Positions 51,174-63,142 of a DNA stretch of 64,000 bases are shown here, in pieces. Every line of letters starts with the position of its first letter. Position 1 is the stretch's first letter. This DNA is from Taxillus chinensis (taxonomy: Eukaryota > Streptophyta > Magnoliopsida > Santalales > Loranthaceae). The position numbers were made by a program, and so were the translations under genes. The stretch lies in contig CM042088.1 of the NCBI GenBank assembly GCA_023512835.1, positions 53,627,579-53,691,578 on the forward strand. Reading direction: 5' to 3'. The notes beneath the pieces are model-generated. The model was not told where the DNA came from, ran no database searches, and saw nothing but the letters and a program-made list of their open reading frames with translations.

Positions 51174-52047
51174 GAGCATCTCCAATCATTCTAGCTAATT
51201 AAAATGAGTTAAAAGCATATTTAGCTTGTTACGGTGGGACTTTACCTAATGTCACTCCAATGGTGAGTCTTGAATTTTTTTGCTTAAAAATTAATTTTCC
51301 CAAAATATCCCTACCGTAGCCAAATTTCAAATCTCTAAATTGACGTTGGCCGTGGGACAGGGAATGCAAAGGTGGGGGGACGGGAGCACGCTATGGGGGG
51401 AGGAGAGGAGATAGGGGCGGCGACGGCTTCGGGGAGGGAGGGGGATGGCGGCCGCACGATGGGGGGAGGAGAGGAGATCGGGGGCGGCGACGACTTCTAC
51501 AGGGGGTGGGGGATGGCGGCCGAGCGATGGGGGGAGGAGAGGAGATCGGGGGCGGCGACGGCCTTCGCAGGGGTGGGGGATGGGGGCCGCGCGATCGGGG
51601 AGGAGAGGAGGAGGGGGCGGCGACGGCAAACGCATGGTGTGGGATGGCAGCCGCGCGATGGGATAGGAGAGGGAGGAGGGGGCGGCGACGACTTCGCAGG
51701 GGTGGGGGATGGCGGCCGCGTGATCGGGGGAGGAGAGGAGGGGGCGGCGACGGCTTCTATAGGGGTGGGGGATGGCGGCCGCCGGGGGAGGGGGAGACGC
51801 GACGCAGGGGGCATGGTGGGGAGATGCGACGCAGGGGAGACGCAACGTAGGGGGGAGACGCGGGGGCGTGGGTGAAGTGTAATTTTTCATTATGTGTCGA
51901 CATGGCAAGATCGGCTAAAAGCAAAAGCAAAAGCCATATTTGACTTTTGGTTTTTGCTTTTGCTAAAGGTTTACCTAAACCATTGGAGAAGCATTTTAGT
52001 TATATTTTGCTATAGCTTTTGCTATAGCTAATGCATTGGAGATGCTC
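51174..52047. mobile_element. PIF/Harbinger-like MITE with GC-rich minisatellite core
   Basis: Perfect 13-bp inverted ends GAGCATCTCCAAT...ATTGGAGATGCTC are flanked by TTA on both sides (51171-51173, 52048-52050). AT-rich subterminal zones have TTTGCTATAGC-like repeats. The core (51370-51860) is a minisatellite of about six units of roughly 65-75 bp containing GGGGAGGAGAGGAG and GGCGGCGACG. The long open frames in five phases result from this repeat. No transposase. Confidence 0.85.
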
Positions 52048-52050
52048 TTA

Positions 52051-53570
52051 GTGCATTTTTATTTCATTAGCTATATTAAAAAATAGGTTAAATTTATCAT
52101 CCTATAAATTTAGATAAACTTAAATTTATAGCTTTTAGATATAATGCACATCAATCAATTTTTTATGCACCTAAAATATCCCTCCTGGCGTCCTCATCTC
52201 TCCATGCCGGCCTCCCCCTCTTCCTACCATCGCCACCCTCCCGCTCCCTCCTTGCATCACCCTTTCTCCTGTTGCCGCCCTCTCCCTCACTTTTCCTACC
52301 TGCTATAGCCTTCCTCCTACCTCTCCTTGTCGCTAGCCACCCCCTCCCTCCCTGCATCGCTCCTCCCCCCGTCACCAGTCACCCCCTCCCTCCCCGCATC
52401 GCCCCTTCCCCTGTCGTCCATGCCGCCCTCCCCGCATCACTCCAGTTGTGTCGCCGCCCTCTTCCTCCTTTTCCCCATCACCCACACTACCACCTTCCCC
52501 CTACCTCCCCTTGTGCCGCCCTCCCCCTATGTCCCTATGTCACCTCTGCACAATCCCAATTAGGGATTTGAGTTGACCTAATGGTGCAAATAATAGCAAA
52601 TGATTGAATTAGAAATTCAAGAGGATATAAAATAAGGATATATTAAAAAAAATATAATTAAAAGCAAAAAAATAAATAATATTTTATTAAAATATTATTA
52701 ATTAAAATAATATTATATCAAGTTAAATATAACTTTAACTAAATATTTATTTTTAGTTAAATAATATTAGAATAATATTATATAAAGTTAAATATTTATT
52801 TATTATTATTATTTATTTTTAGTATAATATTAAAATAATATTATATCAAGTTAAATATTTATTAAATAATGTAGTAGCCCTGAGATTCAATCATAATGAG
52901 AAAGAAGATGGGTGGTCCGTCTCCGTCGTCCCGTTACGACTACGTCGTCTTAAAGTTTGAAATATTTATATATGTTTGGTTCAGACAGCGGCTGCTGGGT
53001 CCCTGAACGTAATTGAAGACGACTGCGACATTTTTGTCCTTCCATTTTATCATTCACACGTGGCAGCAACTTAACGGGTTATGGAGGACATGTTTTGTTA
53101 GACTCATTTCTGTTTTCATTCTCAATAGCTACTGTTTTTGAGTATATAAAAAAATATAAAATTAAAAATAATAATTTTTTTTATTTTAGATGTCATTAAA
53201 AATAAAATAATTTTTTTATGTTTATTTTTTATTTTATATGAAAACGGAAACAGCTAGCCTTATTTAGGTGTGGCACAGGCTCTCGGGTCGTTTATTATTA
53301 TTTTTTACGTCTTTTTTGGACTTGTATATTACTGGTTTTGTTCGAATCTGGTTCGATATATTTAGCAAATTCAGGTTGATTCCACGCAACTAATTATTTT
53401 CTGAATGATTTACGTGGAAAGGTGAGGCGCTTGGGTTACTCGTGTCATTTAAAAAAAAAAGTCAAGAAAAAACTAATTATAGGTATTGCTGTTGACTTAT
53501 TTTTAAAAATCAAAAAATTAGAAAAAGCAAGATTTTGTTTTTAAAAAAAACCTCCACTAATTGAAAGAGA
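52051..53570. other. Intergenic DNA with pyrimidine-rich block
   Basis: 52180-52560 is a C/T-rich low-complexity block with repeated CCCCTCCCTCC and GCATCGCTCC words, bounded by AT-rich DNA. No terminal repeats were identified. The remainder is AT-rich. No gene. Confidence 0.5.

Positions 53571-53571
<1 letters not shown>

Positions 53572-53616
<45 letters not shown>
53572..53616. repeat. (TA)n microsatellite
   Basis: About 22 uninterrupted TA dinucleotides. Confidence 0.95.
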
Positions 53617-53618
<2 letters not shown>

Positions 53619-53779
53619 TATAAAACATGGCTGGAGACAGGGCCAAGAATTAATGTTTTTCCAACGGGTGTTACAATTAAGTACTTCAAATTTTATTCTT
53701 AAACATCAAACAAATAAATTTAAACTATAATAAATTAACTTCTTAAAGCAATTTTATAAAACTTAAAATTTCTGCTCTA

Positions 53780-54024
53780 ACAACTATTTACATCTGAAAA
53801 TTACTACAACGACTCTTCGTAAATGAAGAGTACCGTGAGGAGGCAGAGGGAGATCGCGCAGCAGCGGGGGACAGGGGAAGTTGTGCGCGGCGCGGTGGGA
53901 GGCAGAGGTCACACAGCTGGGGGGCAGCGTGAGGAGGCTGACGATGCTATCGATGAAGATGAGGAAAGTGAAGAGGGGAGAGTATCTATGGCCGAGAGAT
54001 CCGGGGGGGGGGGGGGGGGGGGGG
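53780..54024. mobile_element. Partial Harbinger-like element and 22-bp poly-G
   Basis: 53790-53830 (GAAAATTACTACAACGACTC, then AAATGAAGAGT) resembles the left subterminal region of the 4568-5428 element. A GC-rich block follows, ending in an uninterrupted run of 22 G at 54003-54024. No right end was found. Confidence 0.5.
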
Positions 54025-55475
54025 AATTAGTATAAGAAATCACATTCACCAATATATTAAAAGGACAACCACGAACGTGTGTCCCAGTCATGATTGTGAC
54101 GTTTCGTTTCTTGGTTTTTTCTTCTCCTAACTTTGTTAGGATTTATCTCAAGGACAATTCTGTCCATGACCATGCAAAAAACGCAACAAACAATAACAAA
54201 TAGGAGTAGAGCTAGGAATTCAATCTCAAAGGGAGCGAAGAACTCATGGAAATTTTTTGTTATAAGACTGGAGAAATTTATTTCGGGAGAGACATTGACA
54301 GGATTTTTTTTAATCAGGGCCGGAAAATTTTATTCTAAGAGACAAGGGAAGGCTTTGATCAGAAATATAATATAAATTTATTCTAAGAGAAATTATGTTT
54401 TCACAAATATAATTTTTGCAGGAATATAATTTGAGAAAGAACACATGTATCATACAAATTTAATCTTTATCACACAAAACAATAACAAATATGATATTAT
54501 ATATAATACTATATATATATATATATACACATATTTTCATGTATCATGTAATATTTATGAAAATACACAAATTATTATCTATAAATTAATTACAAGGTCA
54601 ATCATACAAATCTAATTTTTTCTATGATACCAAATATAAAAAATTTAAAGATCACTAATCATGAAATCATCCACATAGATCTAGACTTGATATAATCTAA
54701 TCATATAATTACCAAGATAAAGATAGAAATTACTAACCTTGTTCCATAGAAAATAATCTATTTCCAAGAATAATCCTTAATATGTTTCTCCTCCTTTTAG
54801 CCTTCTCTTTTATTGGTCTTTGATGGACAAGAACCAAAAATATTCCCTTATTATTTCTTAACAGAGCACAATTTCAACATCCGGGCACGATTATCCTCAC
54901 CTTTAATTATATTAATTAGAAGATCTCTAAAATAAAATCATACAAATTTAATTCGTATCAATTTAAAATCCCCTAATCGATTGTAATTAAAAAAGATAAC
55001 AGTCATGACATAGTTTATGATTTTTAATTTCCTTTAAGTAATTACAATCAAAAGAGGTAACCAACATAATTGATAAGATTTGAATGTCCTATAATTAATT
55101 ACAATTCAAAAGATAATCGATATAATTTTAGGCAAGAGATCAGGGATGATAAAATACCTCAGATTTTAACAGCTTTAATCGAAACCGATCCATCACTAGT
55201 ATAATCTAGAATGTCAAAATCTTATTATAATTTGAACTTAATTCTTATAATTAAACCGAAAAACACATAGGCCACACAAATGTATATAGAATATTCTTAC
55301 AAATTTTGCCCATGACCATGTGAAAAATGCAATTATCACACAAAAAATAACAACTATAATTTGCATTGGAATAAATAATGTGAAAGAACAAGCCATAAGA
55401 TCACATATAGATTTTTGCATTGAAATTTAAATTAGAAGAAAACCACGAAATACTAACCTCTATCAACTAATCTAC
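54025..55475. other. AT-rich intergenic DNA
   Basis: No gene or structured repeat recognised apart from an (AT)n run near 54508-54527. Confidence 0.5.
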
Positions 55476-55673
55476 TATAAAATGAGGTAAGTACAACTTA
55501 CGGATCAAGATACAACTTTTTTCTCCCTCTCGATTTACAACAAAAATAAGCTCTCAACCATTAAAGTTTCTCTCTCTCTCTCTCTCTAACAATCTCCCTC
55601 TCCTAGAGGTACATGAGCTACTATGCATGTAGCTCAATTTTTTGTTTACTCTCGTGCCCTGTTCTAAGCTTTA

Positions 55674-55674
<1 letters not shown>
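55476..55674. repeat. Dispersed repeat, copy 1 (partner split at 56285-56308 / 57227-57430)
   Basis: Shares AACAATCTCCCTCTC, ATTTACAACA and TGTAGCTC-like words with 57227-57430. It represents the uninterrupted version of the site into which the element at 56309 inserted. Confidence 0.7.

Positions 55675-55763
<89 letters not shown>
55675..55763. repeat. (CT)n microsatellite, about 44 units
   Basis: About 88 bp of pure CT dinucleotide, the longest simple repeat in the window. A shorter CT run lies at 55570-55588. Confidence 0.97.
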
Positions 55764-55765
<2 letters not shown>

Positions 55766-56308
55766 GGGGCTTTAATAAGCTAGATTAATTGAGCGAATAG
55801 TTCGTGTTAAAAAATTGTTCAACCTAAGGAGCTAGAGGTATGTTTGTAATTGATTTGATTAAAACTATGGATTGTTGGGAACTAGGTTTGTTAGGATTTG
55901 AGGAGTTGATCATTACTAGCTAAGACCTTAATCGGATCTAGGAACTTGTTTCGAATTGTGATTAGGATTGTGTTTGGAATTGCCTTTGGAATGGAGGTTG
56001 ATTTGCAAGATTTATTTGGATTTGCATACTTGTTCGGAATTATTAATTGAATCTTAACTCGTTGAGAAGTCCGATATGTTCAAAATTGGGATCGTCTTCT
56101 TTAATTGTAACTGGGTCAACTTCAATTCGCAAAAATTTGGACTTTTTGTTTTTTGACTTCAAACCTAGTTGGTGTTTTAATACTAGTTATTGGGATTTAT
56201 CTCAATAAAGTAAAAGAACACCACACTAGAACGCGTAAATAGTTTTATGTGAAAACTCAAGAAAAATTCACAGATTATTAATTCAAATATATAATGAAGT
56301 AAGTATAA
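55764..56308. other. Intergenic DNA
   Basis: AT-rich, no gene recognised. The last bases are the left half of the split dispersed repeat. Confidence 0.5.
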
Positions 56309-57226
56309 GAATAACTCCACGAGACTCTCTATTGTTTAGAAATAGAGAATCAAATGCCAAAAATGACCTCTAACAAACTCTTTATCTGAATTTCTATATT
56401 TAAAACTGTTACAATAGCTCTTAAAAAAATAAAGAATTACTTGTTCATTCTCCACATAATATTATTTATATTTTTTCTTTCCTCTTTCCTCTCTCCTCCC
56501 AGCCCCTCCGCTCCTTTAGATATTGTCTTCCTTCTCTTTCTTTCTCCTATTGATGCCTTTCATTGCTTTTAATGTTTAGATAGGTGGTGAGTTCGGATTG
56601 ATGGCTAGTTTGAGGTTCCAAAAATAGCCACGCTTTTCTCATTCGAACTGGGCAACAACAAGGAGGAAGATCTTTATCACCAACAACATATCCCTCACAT
56701 CCAATGGCTACCTCCCTTTGGTTTGACTCTGCCACCACTGCCTCCCTCCAAGATGACACTACTGCCACTGTCATCTGGTTGGATCTGCATGGTTTTGAAG
56801 GGTTTTTGTTTGTTGTGTGTACAGACTTGTGTATAAAATTTGTACATAGCATTGCTCGTTAGGGACCAATTCAAGCCACCAACGACGACGGAAAAGATGA
56901 CAAGGACCCATTTTTTGTTGGGCGATTATAAGGTGACCCATTTCATGCGAATACAAGTTTTAATTTTTATCTACACAATTCATTGATTTGGACATTTGGT
57001 GGGTTTGAGAAAATAGATATTGATATGAAGCATGAAAGGATGAGAAGGGAGGCTTTGGGGTTTGAGGCCCAAGGGAGAGAGTGCATTGAAAAAAATAAAA
57101 ATAATTATTTTAATAAAAATAAAGTTATTTTGAAGTGTTGTTGGAGTGCAAGTTAAAAAATAGCTATCTCGCATGTGAAAAAATCTCTAAATGTAGAGAT
57201 AATTTGAAGAGTATTGTTAGAGTTGC
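56309..57226. mobile_element. Harbinger-like element with filled/empty-site evidence
   Basis: Ends GAATAACTCC and, inverted from the right, GCAACTCTAACAATACTC. Flanked by TATAA (56304-56308 and 57227-57231). The flanking text GAAGTAAGTA + TAACTTATGGATTAAG corresponds to GAGGTAAGTACAACTTACGG at 55486 onwards, an empty-site relative. Subterminal sequences match the 4568-5428 element. The moderately GC-rich core has no recognised protein. Confidence 0.75.
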
Positions 57227-57494
57227 TATAACTTATGGATTAAGATCCAACTTTTCACTTCCTCCAATTTACAACAAGAACAAACTCTTTGCTCTTACAA
57301 CATCTTTCTCTCTCTAACAATCTCCCTCTCTTGAGGCACACATGCTACTTATAATTACTACACAGTTGCACGTAGCTCTATTTTTCGTTTAGTTACCTCT
57401 TGTACCTTGTTGTGCATGTGTGCACACATAAACACAAAAACTTTCTTTACTTACAACATACACACACAAGCACATGCAACTTACATTAAAATAA

Positions 57495-58663
57495 TAACAT
57501 ATTTGGTACACACCTACACAAGAATCAAATTGAAGGGAATAGAATCTACATGAGAATGGAATCAATAATGGAATGAAATGGAATGGTCCATTACTTTTTA
57601 GTGTGTTTAGTATGTAAGGGATTGTATTGTAATGAATTGATATAATTATAGATATATCCTCAATTTTTTTTTAAATTATTAACAATGCATATGCCTCAGC
57701 AACGAGTCTAGTATGCTTGTCCAAGCACTCCAAATGCGATACTTAGTCCCTCTCCATTGCTAAGCTGGAGGCCATCGTTGTTTCCCTCGTCCTCGATGTC
57801 GTGCTTCCCTTCCTCTCCCGCCTCCTCTCCCCCGGATGCGGCGTCCACCAAGTCCATTGTCCACACACACCGCATCGCCTTATGTCCCTCCTTATCTCTT
57901 GTCACCACCGAAGGGCCCTCTCTCCATTCCTCCCCAAAATGGTCGCCACCGTCATCCGTCGTCTCCGAGTCCCCGGCTTTGTCGTCCGCTCCGCTTTGTG
58001 TTTTTTCGCCACATCCATGGTTTCCCCAGGATCGCCGCTACACTCTTCTCTGCAATCTTGAACCCCCGACCATTGCTTTCTCCATCAAACAGGACCGCCA
58101 CGCCCAAATCGGGTCCAATAGCTTCAAGCCAAAGGCGACGCTTCTCCTGTTCGTTAGAAGTATGATCGAGCGGGGGGAGGGGGGCTACCATGGAGCTCGG
58201 TGGTGTGGATCTCCTTCTTCGATCTCAAGCTTCCTTTTGGTGCCAACAAAATCCGAGATCTCATTCCTCGGCGTGGAGAAGTTGGACGACATGTTCTTCA
58301 ACGGGGCAATGTTGGGCTTCTTTGCAAACCCTACTTGTGGTCGGAGAAGAAGGAATAGTGGTAGAGATGGTGGAGATCAGAATATGTTATGGTGAAGACA
58401 ACGTTGTGCCTTGATTGACGAAAAGAAAAGGAAAAAATGATAAAAAAAACAAACAAAAATATAAAAGGCCAAAAAATAATAAAAAAAGATTCCCTTATAC
58501 AAGGGAACCTTTGTAAACCTAAAGAGTAAGAAGAATCAATATACCTATGGTTGGAAGCATAATATTCCCATGGGAATGGTTGATTACTTTCTCATAGGTG
58601 TACCAGACATGAAAAATGAATGAAATTTTATTGCTATCTTTTTCTTTCGTACCAAACGTGTCC
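57495..58663. mobile_element. Tourist/Harbinger-like element with GC-richer core, 1,169 bp
   Basis: The left end TAACATATTTGGTAC and inverted right end GGACACGTTTGGTAC share TTTGGTAC at the same offset. Both are flanked by TAA (57492-57494, 58664-58666). The core (57700-58400) is GC-richer and open over 212 codons on the plus strand, but has Pro/Ser-rich low-information sequence and no recognised domain. It could be captured host DNA. Related in its ends to 17272-18112. Confidence 0.75.
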
Positions 58664-58666
58664 TAA

Positions 58667-60006
58667 AAGACTATGATTACGTGGGACACAAAACAAGAGT
58701 AACCTTGAGGAGTGATGCCCAACTTCCTTTCTTTGTGGCACCTTGCAACCCATACCTTGAACAACCTACTTGGGTCTTGCATGCATAATAAACTTTACCT
58801 CGAACTAGTTTTTCAAATTGGTTAAATTTTTATTTTTAAATTTAAATTTATTTTGATAGCATACCTAAATTTATTTTTATTTTTTTTCACTTTCTTGTAC
58901 TTTCTTACTTATGTTCAAGATTTTTTTCTTTTCTAAATTTTCGTGATACACCGTTTTTAAAAAACACATAATTTTTAAAATACAATATCCATTTTATCAA
59001 ATAAAATTTATTTTTTAAAATTAATAATCAAACTCCAACTCTAATAAAATATACTAGCTTTCGTTTTCTACCATGTTGGGTGGACTCCACCCACCAAGAG
59101 AATCCCAATTTGAGATTTTAATGTTTCTTCTAATTACTTCTTGGCATGTTTTACCCCAATAAAAAAAACTAAGAAAAACGCTTAAAAGAAAAAAGTTCAC
59201 GTACAGTGAGCCAGCGGACGGCCAATATTTGTCACATTAGTAAGCCGTCAACTCTGAAGCTTCGGCTTTGAATATGAGGCCGCAATTTCTACGTACATTT
59301 AAAGTTTCCTTGGTCGACGCCAACGTTTATTATGTGGTCAATGCATATTTTGTTGGTAGCTACTCCCTTTGAAGTTTGAATGCAGGCAAGGATTAGGGCA
59401 TCAATTCTCTGACCCTGCCTCTTTTATTCGCAATGGTTTTGCGTACGTTATTAATATCACAATTCACAAGTTCATAATAATCGTTTCACACTTCATCGGT
59501 TAGTATTCAATTTTGAAACTTGTTTTAAAAATTATTAAATGCCCATAAATTTTTCTGAGTTTTTTTTTCTGGCCATAGATTGTATTTAAATTTGTCAATA
59601 AGACAAATATGTCACTTTTTCTATCCCTAAAATGTTATTATATTTTTAAAAAATTTGTATATTTTATATATTTGTATCTCTAAATCTTATAATTCTCTGT
59701 ATTATTAATTATCAAAATGGGGCATTATATATTAAAAGACAAAGTCGTGTACTTCGTAGAGGCATAAGGGTCAACCAAAATCAGCTGCAGTAAACGATAA
59801 AGAAAAAAAATATCATTAGGTGAGACCAAATGACTAATACACCCAAAGAATCTCCCTGAAATGACAAGTCTATCCTCCTTGCTTGCACGGATTCAACTCG
59901 GTGATTCTGTAATCAGGGGCGTTAGATTAGCAGACGAGAGCTGGTCAAACGCTGATGTAACGGTGCTGATCGAAGGGGATTACAAGACTGAAAATGTAAC
60001 AAAATA

Positions 60007-60037
<31 letters not shown>

Positions 60038-61060
60038 CATTTTCGTACAAGTATGTTCTGAGGCTGATTTAAAAGTCAAACACATTTCGATAACATATAT
60101 ACTCATTCACATGATGGTGTATGCATAAAAAAGACAGCGCGCTTGTGTTCAAATGTTTAACACATTATTACATTTTTTTAATCGCTTACCATAACTAACG
60201 TACGCATCTTTTTACCAAGTTTTAAGGTAAAAAGAATATGTGTAGAATTAAAATGTGTCGAAACCTTTCTAAAATCCAAACCAAAAATGTAAATTTTGTT
60301 TGCGTACTACAAAAATTATATGTACTTTTTGTTTTTTTATTTTGTTTTTAAAATAAAAATAATATAAATATGCGACGCACTAATGCTTAATTAAACTTGT
60401 TGACAAATCATTAATTGCAGATCTGGAATAGTCCGGGGGGAGAGGGAGAGGAGATATGCCATAGGTCAGTATGATATTGCTTTTGAAATAATGCTTCTGT
60501 TAATTTTATAAGCAGAAGAAAGATCATCTGGTAAATTTTAAAAAGTAAAAATTTTATTTTATTTTGATAAAAAACAGAGCAGAGTTATTTTTTAAAAATA
60601 ATTTTAAAGAAAATAATTTTAAAATTTATAAAATATCAATATTAACTTTATTGAAAATTAAAAATAAAAGAATTACATGTTTAAAAATTTAAAATTAAAG
60701 CTAGTTTTATCTTTTTAAATTTTGATAATAAATTTATTTTTAATTTATCAATTACCTATTATTTACTTTTAAAATTATTATTTATTAAATATTTACCTGT
60801 TTATTTTGATAATATTTTTTTAAACAACAACTAAAAATAAGTTTTTAAAAGCACAACATAATCTCATAACATTAAAAATAAAAAAAACAATCAGTATCAA
60901 TAGCATGTTGCCATGTGAGTATCCATAATAACTAACATATAAAATATTATCTAAAAAATTATTACACATTTGTTTTCCCATGTGATGTGAATATCCAACC
61001 TTTTAAAAAAAAACCCTCCAAATTGACATGATGCAACCGCCAATCCAAAGGTAGTCACCG
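58667..61060. other. Intergenic DNA
   Basis: AT-rich with an (AT)n run at about 60006-60033. No gene or element with defined ends was recognised. Confidence 0.5.
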
Positions 61061-61074
61061 ACGGCAAATCAAGC

Positions 61075-61114
61075 TACGTGGGTGAGACGCGCGAGCACAT
61101 AGTGGCATAAAAAC
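61075..61114 (+). promoter_or_regulatory. Putative promoter elements of the 65-aa gene
   Basis: TACGTGGG (ACGT-core, ABRE/G-box-like) at 61075-61082 and a TATA-like CATAAAAAC at 61106-61114 lie 130-170 bp upstream of the ATG. Sequence matches only, functional role inferred. Confidence 0.4.
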
Positions 61115-61243
61115 ACGCACCCACTAGCGTTGGTAATTGGTTCACTCGAGTCGTCTCTCCCTGAATAATCGTAAGCAGGAGTGCTGGGTGGGAGGAGCGA
61201 TTCTACGGCACTCTAGGCCGGCTTTAATTCATATTAATGGTAG

Positions 61244-61441
61244 ATGGCGAACCAGTTGGAGCACTTGGTGGAGTCCATAAAGTCCAAGGTTCGTGTGGCG
61301 CTGAAGAAGAAGAAGAAGCCGTACGTGAAGATGGACAAGAGCTCCAGCGTCAAGGTTGAGATCCGAAGCCGCAAGGCTCGCAAGCTCATCGACCGAAACC
61401 TTCAAGCTGCCGATCAAATTGGCAGGAAAAGCATTTCTTGA
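61244..61441 (+). CDS. Small basic plant protein, 65 aa, function unknown
   Basis: Intronless frame of 65 codons in a GC-richer island. It encodes a Lys-rich protein: MANQLEHLVESIKSKV, a KKKKKPYVKMDKSSSVKVE centre, and a RSRKARKLIDRNLQAAD C-terminal part. I have the impression of a conserved plant-specific small-protein family with the PYVKMDKSSSVKVE core, but cannot name it. There is no signal peptide, membrane segment or known domain. The basic runs could serve nuclear localisation or nucleic-acid binding, which is inference. A TATA-like and an ACGT-core motif lie upstream, supporting a real gene. It has no obvious functional link to its neighbours. Confidence 0.75.
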   Translation: MANQLEHLVESIKSKVRVALKKKKKPYVKMDKSSSVKVEIRSRKARKLIDRNLQAADQIGRKSIS

Positions 61442-63142
61442 CCCCCCACCGGCCTACTCTCCCCCCCCCCCTTTCGCAGACAATATATATATATATATAT
61501 GTCTATGTGTATCTATATCAACTCTAGCTTTGACATTCTCTGTACGTACAATAATTTAGTTCTTCTGTTTAATTTTCTAGCCACCTTTATTAATTACAGC
61601 GTACGTAGATTCTGAATCCTATATATGTGTGCTTGTGTTTGTTATTTTGTTTTGTTGGGGGCTGGCTAGAAATTTCTCCACTGCTTTTGTATGGCTTGGA
61701 TTGATTGTTAGCTTAATTCCATATCAAATAATGAATAATTAGAGAGCTTAATTAATCCCATGTATATATAGGGCATCTTAATTATCACAGACACAGACCA
61801 GCCATATAAGTTGTTAGGGACTCTGGTTATGTTGGTTTAATCTGGTTTGGGTCTGAATTATATATATATATATATATATACGACATGTCTGGTTTGGGCA
61901 GCCGACCGGCATATTAATTTTTTGAATGTCATAATGAGAAATCAGAGTCGGAGGGATGTCCAGCCAACCATGTCCATGTTTAGTGTCATAATGAGAAATC
62001 TATCCTCATGACAAATCAATAATTACAAAACTAGCCACTGCCTGATCTGTCCGCTCTCTATCCAGGCAATCTCCGACACTTTCGACGATGTTTCCCTCCT
62101 TTTTTGGACCTTCATCGCCAAGTCAAGTGCAGATCGGCCGAATCTCTGACGATCACACCATTTTTTTTCTCTTTGCTAATTTGAATCGATATTTAGGACT
62201 TAGGAGTGGATCAAGATGATATCTATGGCCTTGGTGGCTTTAAAGTCTCGGGCTGAGACAGAAATTGGGATTGAAATAGAGAAATAATCTCAAATCTATA
62301 TGGAGTTTTTTTGGGCTATCGATGCTGAATTTGCATTTATTTGGCCGAGTTCAAATTAAAACCACAACTTCCAAAACGATATGGGGATAAACTTTTTTTT
62401 TTTTTTTTTTTGGGGGGGGGGGGGGTGTAGTAGTACGTGAGTGGGGCAGCGTGAGAGCCAGATGGAAAGAGAATAAAAAATAAAGGGATGGGACGGAAAA
62501 TGATGGATTATTAACCCGTAAATATCCGGTGTAATTCTCAAAAATTTTACTCGAAATATTTATTTTTATTATAAATTTTATTAAAATTCAAATATCAAGG
62601 CTAATTAAATTGAATTTTGATTAACATGTTTACTGCGACAAGCATCATATTAGGAGATGAGTGACAGAGATGTCAGTTAATTAGAGCTTTAAACGAAGAT
62701 GTCAATTTGCTTTGATACAATGTTGGGAGTTGAATTAGTCAAGAGGATTGTGTGCAAGAACGTTGCACAAGAGAGAACGATGAGCGGGGAAGATGAAGTC
62801 AATCACAAAACAGTGATGGCGTTGATTGATTATAATATTGTGTGATATACTATTCCAATCAACTAGGATACCGACAACAACAACAATATAATATTTTATA
62901 TTGGGTTGTTACATTGACTAAGGGGTGTAATCACTAGGCTACCCCTAATAAAAACCAAGATGATCGCGATATCAACAGCATACATAAATAAATAAAAGAT
63001 TCATGTAACTTTATTTTTGAGCAAATTTAAGCTTATTATTAAAGGAAGAAGAAATTGACAATAACATCAATGCCATACATAGTTAAACCAAAATGTCACC
63101 TAATTAACAAGGTTTCAATGAAATGCGGTAAATACAACCCCA
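61442..63142. other. Intergenic DNA with simple repeats
   Basis: Probable 3' UTR of the small gene, then AT-rich DNA with (AT)n runs (61479-61500, 61859-61880) and a T/G run at about 62393-62425. A short repeat, GTCATAATGAGAAATC, occurs at about 61928 and 61985. No gene seen. Confidence 0.5.

Noticed and set aside
51327..51908. 193- and 167-codon frames
   Set aside because: Repeat-derived frames in the MITE minisatellite; open in several phases at once.
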